Source: RYN-133 sp963754285 (GTDB lineage Bacteria > Actinomycetota > Actinomycetes > Mycobacteriales > Jatrophihabitantaceae). From it: a DNA stretch of 64,000 nt. The notes beneath the pieces were generated by a model. The model had not been told where the DNA came from. It worked only from the letters and a program-made list of their open reading frames with translations, and made no database searches. The position numbers and the translations under genes are program-made. Below are positions 37,265-45,523 of this stretch, one piece after another (position 1 is the stretch's first letter; the number at the start of each line of letters is the position of its first letter). Where the stretch lies: NCBI GenBank assembly GCA_963754285.1, contig CAVWFN010000006.1, positions 620,001-684,000 of the forward strand. The letters are read 5' to 3'.

Positions 37265-37759
37265 GTGCGCGAGCCGGACGGGTTCGGCGAGTTCGTCGCG
37301 GCGCACTCGCGCGCCCTGCTCCGCGCCGCGTGGCTGCTCACCGGCGACTGGCCCGCGGCCGAGGACCTCGTGCAGAGCGCGCTTGCGGCGGCATGGCCGC
37401 GGTGGGCGACGATCGACAACCCGATGAGCTACGTGCACCGCGTCATGACGACGACGTACCTGCGCTGGCAGCGTCGTCGCTGGACGGGTGAGATCGCGAC
37501 CGACTCGGTTCCGGAGCTCGAAGCCGGCTCGGACGATCGCGAGTCGCGCCGAGTTCTGCTCGACGCGCTCGCGACGCTGCCCCGGCAGCAGCGCGCGGCC
37601 GTCGTGCTGCGGTACTTCGCCGATCTGTCCGAGGCCGACACGGCCGCCGCGCTGGGCTGTTCTGTCGGCGCGGTCAAGAGCCACACATCGCGTGCGGTCG
37701 CCAAGCTGCGCTCGCTGCCGGTCGTCGCCGCATTGCTCGAGGACGAGGTGACCAAGTGA
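37265..37759 (+). CDS. SigE-family ECF-type sigma factor
   Basis: RNA polymerase sigma factor of 164 residues of the actinobacterial SigE-family group. Region 2 is ALLRAAWLLTGDWPAAEDLV; region 4 contains ATLPRQQRAAVVLRYF and the HTH ADTAAALGCSVGAVKSHTSR. GTG 37265 is chosen because GGGAGG lies 8 nt upstream. Its stop overlaps the next gene's GTG (37756-37759), typical of sigma / membrane-regulator pairs. That partner is heavily frame-broken, so control of this sigma factor may be altered. Confidence 0.92.
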   Translation: MREPDGFGEFVAAHSRALLRAAWLLTGDWPAAEDLVQSALAAAWPRWATIDNPMSYVHRVMTTTYLRWQRRRWTGEIATDSVPELEAGSDDRESRRVLLDALATLPRQQRAAVVLRYFADLSEADTAAALGCSVGAVKSHTSRAVAKLRSLPVVAALLEDEVTK

Positions 37760-38953
37760 CTGTCGACGAACGCCTGGCCGACTGGCTCGAACGCACGACG
37801 CCCGAACCGCCGCATGCCGATCACCGTCGCCGAAGTCGCCCTTCGAGTGCAGCAGCGGCGTCGTCCGCTGGCTGCCCTTGCTCGCCGCTGCGTGCGTCGT
37901 TCTCGTCGCGGCTGTCGCGGTCATCATTGCCGCGCGGTCGACCAAGCACGATGCCACTCCGCCGGCTCACCGGACAACCACGCATGCCTCGCCGTCGCCA
38001 CATCCGAGGGACGAGCACCACGCCCGCCATCAACGCAGACGCGAGCATTGCCGATCCGGCCGTGGCACGCGCGCATCAAGAGCACCTGGGGCGAACCGGG
38101 AGAGCTGATCAGCAACGGCACCTCCTTGTACCTGACGACCTTCACTACCGGACACATCTCGATCTACCGTCTCGACACTCGCTCGGGCTATGCCGTCGCC
38201 GAGTACCAACCGCGTGGCAGCGTCGTTGGCGATGTCGCGTTCGGCGACGGCGAGGTCTGGATTGCCGTCAAGGCGAAGCGCTCCGTCCATGTAGAAAGCC
38301 TTGATCCGACGACGCTCAACAGAAAGGAGAGGCTTCCCAACGTGGCCGTCTCACCTGGCGACGATGTCTCTCTGTCGATCGCCGGGAGGACGATCTACCT
38401 CGCCAGCGGTGACCACGTCACAACATTCGACACCATCAGTCGGTCGGTCGGGCGCGTGTACGTCACGAACACCTCTCTTCGGATCTCCGGATTGGCCGTG
38501 CGGGGAGACCGGCTGTACGTCGGCACCGGGGCCGGCGAAGGCAGCGGAGATCTTCTGACCTACGACACCACGACCGGTGACCTGCTCAACACACTCGCCG
38601 ACCTGGGCGCGGTCAGCGCGATCACGGCGACAAACGGGGGGTTGTGGGTAACGACCTCTAGTGGCATGTCGGCCGAGGTGGAATTCAACGAGCGTTTCGT
38701 CCAGTCAGGTGGCGGGGGTGTCGGACCGACGATAGGCGTCTTCGGCAACACCGCGTGGCTGGGAGGCACGGGCAACATCCAATGCGCCGATGCCGACACC
38801 GGAGTGGTGCGCGCCCGCGCATCGACCGACACGCGTCAGGCGTCCGAGTTCTTCACTGACCTCGTTGTGGCCGCGGGGCATGTCTTCGCCCGCACCGGCG
38901 GCTCGGGGCACATGTACATCGTCGAACTGCATCCGCCGGCGGTGTGCCGCTGA
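37756..38953 (+). pseudogene. membrane partner of sigma factor, several +1 frame breaks
   Basis: Expected partner of the sigma factor, about 397 residues if four surplus bases are removed. Pieces follow in successive frames: TVDERLADWLERTTPEPPH (frame 0), ITVAEVALRVQQRRRP (+1), RWLPLLAAACVVLVAAVAVI with AARSTKHDATPP (+2; one transmembrane helix then a Thr/Pro linker), TSTTPAINADASIAD (+3) and WHARIKSTWGEPGELISNGT onward (+4), which then stays open to 38953. The outer part has repeated beta-strand blades (YLTTFTTGHISIYRLDTRSG, VWIAVKAKRSVHVESLD, TIYLASGDHVTTFD), resembling a beta-propeller. All breaks fall between ~37811 and ~38070. Role inferred from position only. Confidence 0.65.
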
Positions 38954-39029
38954 GTCGAACCGCACTTTTGTTTACGACGTAACCCGGGTAGGACAGCTGA
39001 GGAGCCACGTCGAGCAGAGGAGCATCGCC

Positions 39030-40406
39030 ATGCCCAAGAGTCCCGAGCGCATCGTCGTCATCGGGGGCGGTCTGGCCGCTGCCAAGACCGTCGAGGCGCT
39101 GCGTGATCAGGGCTATGAGGGCAGGCTCGATCTCGTCACCGACGAGGCCGACCTGCCCTACGAACGTCCGCCGCTGTCGAAGGACTACCTGCAGGGCAAG
39201 GCCGCATTCGAGAAGGCGGTCGTGCACGACGAGCAGTGGTACGCCGACAAGAACGTGACGCTGCACCGCGGCGTGGCCGCGATGAAGCTCGACGCAGAAC
39301 GTCATCAGGTCGAACTGTCCGACCGCAACATCCTCGGTTACGACAAGCTCGTGCTGGCAACCGGAGCGATCCCTCGCAAGCTGGAACTGCCGGGGGCCGA
39401 CGCAGCGCTCTACCTGCGCTCGCACCACGACTCGGACGTGCTCAAAGCCGCGTTCGGCGAAGACGTGCGGGTCGTCATCATCGGCGCCGGCTGGATCGGG
39501 CTCGAGACGGCCGCAGCGGCCAAGGCGGCCGGGTCGACCGTGACGGTGCTCGAGGCGGCCGAGTTGCCGCTGCTCGGCGTGCTCGGCAAGGACATGGCCG
39601 AGGTGTTCGCCCAGCTGCACCGCGACAACGACGTCGACCTCAAGCTCGGCGTCACCATCAGCGAGATCGTGCTCGACGACGACGGCAAGCCGAAGGCGGT
39701 CAAGCTCGACGACGACACGTCCATCGATGCCGACGTGGTGATTGCCGGCGTGGGCATCGCCCCGGAAGACTCGCTCGCACGCATGGCCGAACTACGCGTC
39801 GACAACGGCGTGCTGGTGAACGCGTCGCTGCGCACCAGCGACGACGACATCTACGCCGTCGGCGACGTCGCCAACCACGATCACCCGCTGGTCGGACGGA
39901 TTCGCGTCGAGCACTGGGCGAACGCGCTCAACCAACCGGCAGTTGCAGCGAAGGCACTGCTCGGCGACAGTTCGGCCCGCTACGACAACCTCCCGTACTT
40001 CTACAGCGATCAATTCGACCTCGGCATGGAGTACGTGGGCTACGCGCCCCGCGATTCCTACAAGAAGGTGGTCGTGCGCGGCGACACCGGCAAGCGCGAG
40101 TTCGTCGCGTTCTGGCTCGACGACGAGAACCACGTGCTCGCGGCGATGAACGTCAACGTGTGGGACGTCGTCGATGCGATGAAGCCGATCATCGCCGAGA
40201 AGCAGGTCGTCGACCCCGACAAGCTCGCCGACAGTTCGGTCGACTGGCCCGACGTCGTCGTCAAGGACGAGGAGGACGAGGACGAAGCGACGACGAGTCG
40301 GACGACGAAGCCGACGACGAATCGGACGACGAAGTCGGACGACGACTCGGACGCGGACTCTGACGACGACAGCGACGAGGCCGACGACTCAGACGAGAAG
40401 GGGTAG
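39030..40406 (+). CDS. FAD/NAD(P)-dependent ferredoxin-reductase-type oxidoreductase with acidic tail
   Basis: Pyridine nucleotide-disulphide oxidoreductase-fold reductase, 458 residues. FAD-binding IVVIGGGLAAAKTVEALRDQ at the N-terminus, ERPPLSKDYLQGK, LVLATGAIPRKLELPG, NAD-binding VVIIGAGWIGLETAAAAKAA and FAD-contacting DIYAVGDVANHDHP are all present; there is no CxxC disulphide, so it fits rubredoxin/ferredoxin reductases. ATG 39030 has an AGAGGAG site. After residue ~410 comes a highly charged tail, acidic (DEEDEDE, SDDDSDADSDDDSDEADDSDEKG) but interrupted by a basic Thr-rich block TTSRTTKPTTNRTTK. Its stop overlaps the convergent sirtuin gene by 18 nt. Confidence 0.93.
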   Translation: MPKSPERIVVIGGGLAAAKTVEALRDQGYEGRLDLVTDEADLPYERPPLSKDYLQGKAAFEKAVVHDEQWYADKNVTLHRGVAAMKLDAERHQVELSDRNILGYDKLVLATGAIPRKLELPGADAALYLRSHHDSDVLKAAFGEDVRVVIIGAGWIGLETAAAAKAAGSTVTVLEAAELPLLGVLGKDMAEVFAQLHRDNDVDLKLGVTISEIVLDDDGKPKAVKLDDDTSIDADVVIAGVGIAPEDSLARMAELRVDNGVLVNASLRTSDDDIYAVGDVANHDHPLVGRIRVEHWANALNQPAVAAKALLGDSSARYDNLPYFYSDQFDLGMEYVGYAPRDSYKKVVVRGDTGKREFVAFWLDDENHVLAAMNVNVWDVVDAMKPIIAEKQVVDPDKLADSSVDWPDVVVKDEEDEDEATTSRTTKPTTNRTTKSDDDSDADSDDDSDEADDSDEKG

Positions 40407-41207
40407 CACCTCGCCGAGCGGTGCATCGACGCGCACGTCGGCGAGTTCGTCGCCACGCGTCGCGCCTTGGTTGACGATCGCGACGGGGACGCCGAGGCGC
40501 GCAGCACGGCGCACGAACCGCAGCCCGCTCATCACGGTCAACGACGACCCGAGCACCAGCACCGAGCGCGCGCCCTCGACGAGCTCGTAACACGACTCGA
40601 CGCGCGCCTTCGGCACGTTCTCGCCGAAGAACACCACGTCCGGTTTCACCATCGAGCCGGTGCAGCACGTGCACGGCACCATCCGGAATCCGGTCAGCTG
40701 CTCGTCGGCCAGATCGACGTCCCCGTCCGGATTGACCTGCGCGACGTGTGCGTCGAAGTCCGGGTTGGCGGCGCGCAACCGCGCGTCGAGGGCGAAGCGC
40801 GACTCACGAGTGCCGCAGTCGAGGCACACGACGCGATCGAGCCCGCCGTGCAGTTCGATCACGTCGAGCGCGCCGGCGGCCTGGTGCAGCCCGTCGACGT
40901 TCTGGGTGATGATGCCGCGGACGCGTCCGTTGCCTTGCAGTTCGGCGACCGCACGGTGCCCGGAGTTGGGACGAGCGGTGGCGATCGATCGCCAGCCGAG
41001 ATACGACCGCGCCCAGTAACGATGCCGCGCCGCCGGATCTTTCACGAAGGTGGCGAACTGCATCGGCGCGTGCCGGCGCAACGCGCCTGACGGGCCGCGG
41101 TAGTCGGGGATCCCGGAGTCGGTCGACAACCCTGCTCCGCTGAGCACGACCACGTCGCCGTCGTCGACGAGCCTCTGCAGCGCATCGAGCGAGACGGTGG
41201 CGGTCAC
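40389..41207 (-). CDS. Sir2-family NAD-dependent protein deacetylase
   Basis: Sirtuin of 272 residues. NAD-binding VVLSGAGLSTDSGIPDYRG and GIITQNVDGLHQAAG, catalytic His in IELHGGLDRVVCLDC, zinc cysteines C-x2-C (CLDC) and C-x-C-C (PCTCC), and MVKPDVVFFGENVP are all present. It would remove acyl groups from lysines using NAD. GTG 41207 forms a GTGA overlap with the sulfotransferase stop, so it is the last gene of the minus operon that starts at 44464. Confidence 0.94.
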   Translation of the reverse strand: MTATVSLDALQRLVDDGDVVVLSGAGLSTDSGIPDYRGPSGALRRHAPMQFATFVKDPAARHRYWARSYLGWRSIATARPNSGHRAVAELQGNGRVRGIITQNVDGLHQAAGALDVIELHGGLDRVVCLDCGTRESRFALDARLRAANPDFDAHVAQVNPDGDVDLADEQLTGFRMVPCTCCTGSMVKPDVVFFGENVPKARVESCYELVEGARSVLVLGSSLTVMSGLRFVRRAARLGVPVAIVNQGATRGDELADVRVDAPLGEVLPLLV

Positions 41208-42295
41208 GCCTCCATGGTGCCTGACCGGCCGAAACGTTCGTCGACCATTGCTTCGGTCAACCCGAACTCTTCGAGGGTGTAGCGATGCGCCGGCGCGCGC
41301 GTCCCGCTGCGACTGTCCGCGTCGGCCGCGGCAATGGCCGCGCGGGCGTCGTCGGTCAATGGCAGGTCGAAGTGCTCGTACACGCCGAGCGTCGTCGCGA
41401 CCGGATCGGCGACGAAGTCGTCGTAGTCGACGTCGAGGAAGTGCGCCGGATCGTGTCGCGCTCGGGCCTGCGCGAACGCGTCCGCGCCGCGCGCCCACAG
41501 GTCGAGCTGCGTCGCTCCGATGACGTCGCCGACGAACACCTCCGACTGTCCGGCGGTCGCCTGCGCCGACAGGCTGCACGACGACGCGATCAGCGTGCGT
41601 GGCGCGCGATGGGTCTGGATGACGATGGCGTCCGGGTAGACCTCGAGCAGCGCGTCGAGCGCGAACAGGTGCGACGGGTTCTTCAGGATCCACCGCTTGT
41701 CGGCGTCGTTCGCGCCGATGAGCGCGAGGTTGCGCCGGTGCCGCGCGTATGCGGGCGTCCAGTCCTGCTTGGCGAGCCAGGCCGAATAGGACGGCACGTG
41801 GGCGAGACTCTCGTACGAGATCGACATCAGCGACTGGCGCAGCAGTTGCCAGCACTCTTCGACCGTGTCGGCGGTCATGTAGTGCACGCCGGCGAAGTCC
41901 GGGTTCTGCTCGTGGAACTTGGCGAAGTTCGCGGTGATGTGCTGGTAGACCGGGTTGTCGGCCCACTGGTCGCGCGGCGGACGTGGCTGCGGGAACTCGG
42001 CCAACCACAGCTCCAGGCCCTGGTGCGCGGGGTCGGCACAGAGCAAGCGATGCAGCGCAGTCGTGCCGGTGCGCGGCAGGCCCGTCACGAAGATCGGCCG
42101 CTCGACCGGGGCGGTGTCGCCATGGTGCGCGAACGACGCCTGGCTCAGTGCACGCGCTACCAGCGCGCCGCGCAGTTCGGCCCGCTTGACCTTGCGGCCG
42201 ATCGGCGTCAGCCGTTCCTCGGTCGCGTAGGAGTTGAGCAGCACCTCGAGCGGTTCGAGGTACTCATCTGTGCCGAAGTCGCTGAGTCCGCACAT
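41204..42295 (-). CDS. sulfotransferase-family protein
   Basis: Sulfotransferase-fold protein, at least 363 residues. The 5'-phosphosulfate loop is IFVTGLPRTGTTALHRLL and the 3'-phosphate-binding part lies in WILKNPSHLFALDALL and IVIQTHRAPR. ATG 42295 is the first canonical start, but in-frame codons upstream encode SERDSVGTIEDLHASATK, which fits the usual N-terminal helix before GLSDFGTDEY. The only start candidate there is ATT at 42352, overlapping the SDR stop. The order DUF1214, SDR, sulfotransferase resembles Rv3531c-Rv3530c-Rv3529c of the steroid-regulated KstR set, so a steroid-linked role is possible. Confidence 0.88.
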   Translation of the reverse strand: MCGLSDFGTDEYLEPLEVLLNSYATEERLTPIGRKVKRAELRGALVARALSQASFAHHGDTAPVERPIFVTGLPRTGTTALHRLLCADPAHQGLELWLAEFPQPRPPRDQWADNPVYQHITANFAKFHEQNPDFAGVHYMTADTVEECWQLLRQSLMSISYESLAHVPSYSAWLAKQDWTPAYARHRRNLALIGANDADKRWILKNPSHLFALDALLEVYPDAIVIQTHRAPRTLIASSCSLSAQATAGQSEVFVGDVIGATQLDLWARGADAFAQARARHDPAHFLDVDYDDFVADPVATTLGVYEHFDLPLTDDARAAIAAADADSRSGTRAPAHRYTLEEFGLTEAMVDERFGRSGTMEA

Positions 42296-42347
42296 TTTGG
42301 TGGCCGAGGCGTGCAGATCCTCGATCGTGCCTACGGAATCGCGCTCA

Positions 42348-43133
42348 CTAATGGTGGTACTCCCCGCAGTTCACGTCGAGGCAGTGGCCGGTGATGCCCC
42401 GCGACAGGTCCGAGGCCATGAACACGACAGCGTCGGCGATCTCGTCGGGGACGGGCAGGCGGCGCAGGTCGATCGTGGCGGCGATCTCGTCATAGACCAG
42501 CTGCGGATCGACCTCGCGCTTCTTGGCCAGGTACCCGAAGTAGGCCTGCAGCACGTCGGCCCAGATCCAGCCGGGCGCGACAGAGTTGACCCGCACTCCG
42601 GACGGCCCGAGTTCGCTGGCCAGGCACTGCGCGAGCGCGAGCAGCGACGCCTTGGTCATCTTGTACGCGCCGTAGGGCTGCGAGGAGTGCCGCAGGACGG
42701 ACGAGTTGATCATGACGATCGCGCCGCGCGATTGCTGCAGCGCGGGGGTGAACAGCCGGCTCAGCCGTAGCGCCGCGAACACGTTCGTCTCGAAGCCGGC
42801 CCGCGCCTGGTCGAAGTCGACGCTCTGCAACGGACCGAGCGGCGGCACCGCGAACGCGTTGTTGATCAGCGTGTCGATGCGGCCGTATTCCGACAGCGTC
42901 GCGTCGACGAGACGCTGCGCCGCTGCGTCGTCGTTGATGTCGGTCGGAACCACGAGGGCGCGGCGACCGAGTTGCTTCACGTCGTCGGCCACCTCGAGCA
43001 GGCGCGACTCGGTGCGGGACGCGAGCACCAGGTCGGCGCCGGCCTTGGCGCACTGCTCGGCGATCGCGCGTCCCAGGCCGGGACCGACGCCCGACACGAC
43101 GACGACCTTGTCTTCGAGCAGATTGTTCGTCAT
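42348..43133 (-). CDS. SDR-family oxidoreductase
   Basis: Short-chain dehydrogenase/reductase of 261 residues. NAD(P) motif VVVSGVGPGLGRAIAEQ, structural LINNAFAVPP, catalytic Ser in IVMINSSVLRHS and Tyr-x3-Lys in YGAYKMTKASLL, then SVAPGWIWADVL. ATG 43133 follows the tandem hairpin repeat. Substrate unknown; by neighbourhood (DUF1214 upstream, sulfotransferase downstream, KstR-type operator) a steroid or CoA-thioester intermediate is plausible. Confidence 0.92.
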   Translation of the reverse strand: MTNNLLEDKVVVVSGVGPGLGRAIAEQCAKAGADLVLASRTESRLLEVADDVKQLGRRALVVPTDINDDAAAQRLVDATLSEYGRIDTLINNAFAVPPLGPLQSVDFDQARAGFETNVFAALRLSRLFTPALQQSRGAIVMINSSVLRHSSQPYGAYKMTKASLLALAQCLASELGPSGVRVNSVAPGWIWADVLQAYFGYLAKKREVDPQLVYDEIAATIDLRRLPVPDEIADAVVFMASDLSRGITGHCLDVNCGEYHH

Positions 43134-43146
43134 CGTCCGTCCCCCC

Positions 43147-43269
43147 GGGTTTCCCCGCTGGTGCTCGGTTGCACCCGCTCGAAAGCGAGCACGGGCGGGG
43201 AAAGGCTGCGGGGTTTCCCCGCTGGTGGTCGGTTGGGACGGCTGAAAGCGAGCACGGGCGGGGAAAGGC
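43147..43269. repeat. two tandem copies of a palindromic ~60-bp hairpin element
   Basis: Two units with a 64-bp period (43147-43206 and 43211-43269). Each opens GGTTTCCCCGC and closes GCGGGGAAAGG, with inner arms TGGTGCTCGG and CGAGCACGGG, so each folds into a long imperfect hairpin. Together they fill the gap between the DUF1214 and SDR genes. They look like a REP/BIME-type intergenic element; they could also attenuate or stabilise the operon transcript. Confidence 0.85.
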
Positions 43270-43270
43270 G

Positions 43271-44464
43271 TCATCCCAGCATCCGATCTGCGACGGCGGA
43301 CTGGCGGGCGGCGATGCGGGCACGCCACTGATCGGTCGACACCGACTGGTCGAACGGCAGGCGCGCACCCACCTCGTCCAGCGGGACCAGTTCGACCGTC
43401 GGTCCGTCCGCGGCACTGAACTCGCGCGACGTGCGCTGCCAGCGGATCTGCAGATAGCCGCGGCGGTGCCCGGTGCACTCGAGCCAGTTCGTCACGCCGG
43501 GGTCGCGTTCGCTGACGACGAAGCGCAGCATGCCGTCGGGGTCGTGGTGCGCCTGGTCGGCGGTGAGCGAGGTCTGGTGATTGGCGAAGTCCATCGACAG
43601 GTACCACATCGAACCGAGCTGGAAGCCCTGATACGGCGCGTCCGACGCAGGCACCGTGATGAGCAACGCCTGATCGTCGGCAAGCTCGTAGTGCCCGGCC
43701 GACGACCACTGTGTCGACAACCCGCCAGGCGTCAGCCGTGGCTCGGTCATCGTGTTGACCGGAAGCTTGAGGTAGAACCACTCCGGAAAGGCGAGGAACG
43801 TCTTCACCTGCGTCACGAGCGACTTGCCTGCGGCCGCGAGACGCTTCGCGGGCAGCTCGGACGGTCGAGGCGGCGGAGCCTCGCCGATTCGGTCGACGCG
43901 TTGGATGCGCAGCGTGCCCGGCGTCGCCGTCCAGTCGCTGAACACCTCGCGGGCGAGCAGCATGGACGCGTTCTCGCCGAGGACGAAGTAGTTCCGTCCG
44001 GCATCGGTGCGAGGCGGGCCGAAGCGCAGTTCGAACGAGCCGTCGGCATTGATCTCGACGTCACGGTCGTCGAAGGCGTTGAGGCTGTCGGGAACCTCGG
44101 CCGGGGTGTAGTTGCCGTTGAGGATCTGGAACGACAGATCGGTCGACGTTCCGCGCCGCCCGGTCACCACGTACTCGGCGTCGTCGCGGATGGTCGCACT
44201 GAAATACAGCGTGTCCGGGTTGTCGAGCCCGACCTTCGTGTACGGGGTCGCCGAACGGATGAAGTACGGGAAGTCCTTGTCGTAGGACCACGCGGACGAG
44301 ATCGCCTGCCGGATGAGCCCGGCCAGGTAGTCGTAGCCCTCTTGGAGGTCCTGCTCGGTCTCGACGTGCGGCGCCGTGATGATCAATTGCTCGGCCTCGG
44401 CGATGGCGTCCGCGAGTTTTCCGGTCAGGTCGGCCTGTGTGACCGTCACCACGCTGGCCCCCAT
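43271..44464 (-). CDS. DUF1214-domain protein
   Basis: A 397-residue protein of the DUF1214 type: IRSATPYTKVGLDNPDTLYF, NYFVLGENASMLLAREVFSD, the DUF1214 core GSMWYLSMDFANHQTSL and YLQIRWQRTSREF. No catalytic function is established. ATG 44464 lies 26 bp downstream of a KstR-type operator. It is the first gene of the operon DUF1214-SDR-sulfotransferase-sirtuin; the first three correspond in order to Rv3531c-Rv3529c as I know them. Confidence 0.88.
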   Translation of the reverse strand: MGASVVTVTQADLTGKLADAIAEAEQLIITAPHVETEQDLQEGYDYLAGLIRQAISSAWSYDKDFPYFIRSATPYTKVGLDNPDTLYFSATIRDDAEYVVTGRRGTSTDLSFQILNGNYTPAEVPDSLNAFDDRDVEINADGSFELRFGPPRTDAGRNYFVLGENASMLLAREVFSDWTATPGTLRIQRVDRIGEAPPPRPSELPAKRLAAAGKSLVTQVKTFLAFPEWFYLKLPVNTMTEPRLTPGGLSTQWSSAGHYELADDQALLITVPASDAPYQGFQLGSMWYLSMDFANHQTSLTADQAHHDPDGMLRFVVSERDPGVTNWLECTGHRRGYLQIRWQRTSREFSAADGPTVELVPLDEVGARLPFDQSVSTDQWRARIAARQSAVADRMLG

Positions 44465-44489
44465 TTCATCTCGCTTTCGAGCTCAAAAC

Positions 44490-44503
44490 TAGAACACGTT
44501 CCA
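44490..44503. promoter_or_regulatory. KstR-type operator
   Basis: TAGAACACGTTCCA matches the published KstR palindrome T-nn-AAC-nn-GTT-nn-A at every fixed position and nearly the stronger form TAGAAC-nn-GTTCTA. KstR is the TetR-family repressor of cholesterol catabolism in mycobacteria and Rhodococcus. It sits 26 bp upstream of the DUF1214 start, where a repressor would cover the promoter. No kstR gene is in the window. Confidence 0.7.
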
Positions 44504-44612
44504 CTGGGAAGCTAAGCGGCGCCGGAGCGTTCGTCAAGACGAGCCTGGCGAGCCTGGCAGAATGTCAGGTTGGCGCGCAGCCATCCCCACACAGTCAGTA
44601 GGAAAGGCCCCC

Positions 44613-45521
44613 ATGACGACGACGTACGAGCTGAGCGACCTCGAGAAACTCGAGGCCGAAGCCGTGCACATCTTCCGCGAGGTCGCCGCCACGATCGAGC
44701 GTCCGGCACTGCTGTTCTCCGGCGGTAAGGACTCCGTGGTGATGCTGCACCTGGCGGTCAAGGCGTTCTGGCCTGCCCGGGTCCCGTTCCCGGTCATGCA
44801 CGTCGATACCGGCCAGAACTTCGACGAGGTCATCGAGTTCCGCGACAAGACCGTCGAGAAGTACGGGCTGCGGCTGATCGTCGAGAAACTTCAGGACGAC
44901 GTCGACGCCGGCCGCATCCACGAGGAGTACGACGGCGCGCCGCGCAACCGGCACCAGACGGTCACGTTGCTGCGCGGCATCCGCGACAACAAGTTCGGTG
45001 CGGTGTTCGGCGGCGCTCGTCGTGACGAAGAGAAGGCGCGCGCCAAGGAGCGCGTGTTCAGCTTCCGCGACGAGTTCGGCGCCTGGGACCCGCGCAACCA
45101 GCGTCCCGAGTTGTGGAACCTGTACAACGGACGTCACCGCAAGGGCGAGAACATCCGCGTCTTCCCGCTGTCGAACTGGACCGAGCTCGACATCTGGACC
45201 TACATCCGTGACGAGCAGATCGAACTGCCGTCCCTCTACTTCGCGCACAAGCGCAAGGTCGTCGAGCGCGACGGCATGTTGTACGCCGTGAACCGGTTCA
45301 TCGTTCCGGAAGAGGGCGAGCACGTCTTCGAAGAAACCGTGCGCTACCGCACGATGGGTGACGCCACCACGACCGGCTGCGTCGAGTCGCTGGCCGCCAC
45401 CCCTGAAGCCGTCGTCGACGAGGTCGCGGCGGCTCGACTGACCGAGCGCGGCGCGACGCGCGGTGACGACCGCATCAGCGAAGCCGGCATGGAAGACCGC
45501 AAGAAAGAGGGTTATTTCTAA
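44613..45521 (+). CDS. cysD: sulfate adenylyltransferase subunit 2
   Basis: ATP sulfurylase small subunit, 302 residues, which makes adenosine 5'-phosphosulfate with the CysN GTPase. PP-loop ALLFSGGKDSVVMLHL, GGARRDEEKARAKERVFSFR (the ATP-binding RRDEE-AKER region), NLYNGRHRKGENIRVFPLSN and the C-terminal DRISEAGMEDRKKEGYF are typical. ATG 44613 has a GGAAAGG site. Its stop is 2 bp before cysN/C. Confidence 0.96.
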   Translation: MTTTYELSDLEKLEAEAVHIFREVAATIERPALLFSGGKDSVVMLHLAVKAFWPARVPFPVMHVDTGQNFDEVIEFRDKTVEKYGLRLIVEKLQDDVDAGRIHEEYDGAPRNRHQTVTLLRGIRDNKFGAVFGGARRDEEKARAKERVFSFRDEFGAWDPRNQRPELWNLYNGRHRKGENIRVFPLSNWTELDIWTYIRDEQIELPSLYFAHKRKVVERDGMLYAVNRFIVPEEGEHVFEETVRYRTMGDATTTGCVESLAATPEAVVDEVAAARLTERGATRGDDRISEAGMEDRKKEGYF

Positions 45522-45523
45522 AC

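Noticed and set aside
43147..43269. CRISPR-like repeat pair
   Set aside because: Only two units, each palindromic throughout, with no unique spacer and no cas genes.
42348..43781. N-terminal extension of the SDR protein through the repeat region
   Set aside because: The extra residues (FPARARFQPSQP-like) are simply the translated palindromic repeats and antisense of DUF1214; ATG 43133 gives a normal SDR.
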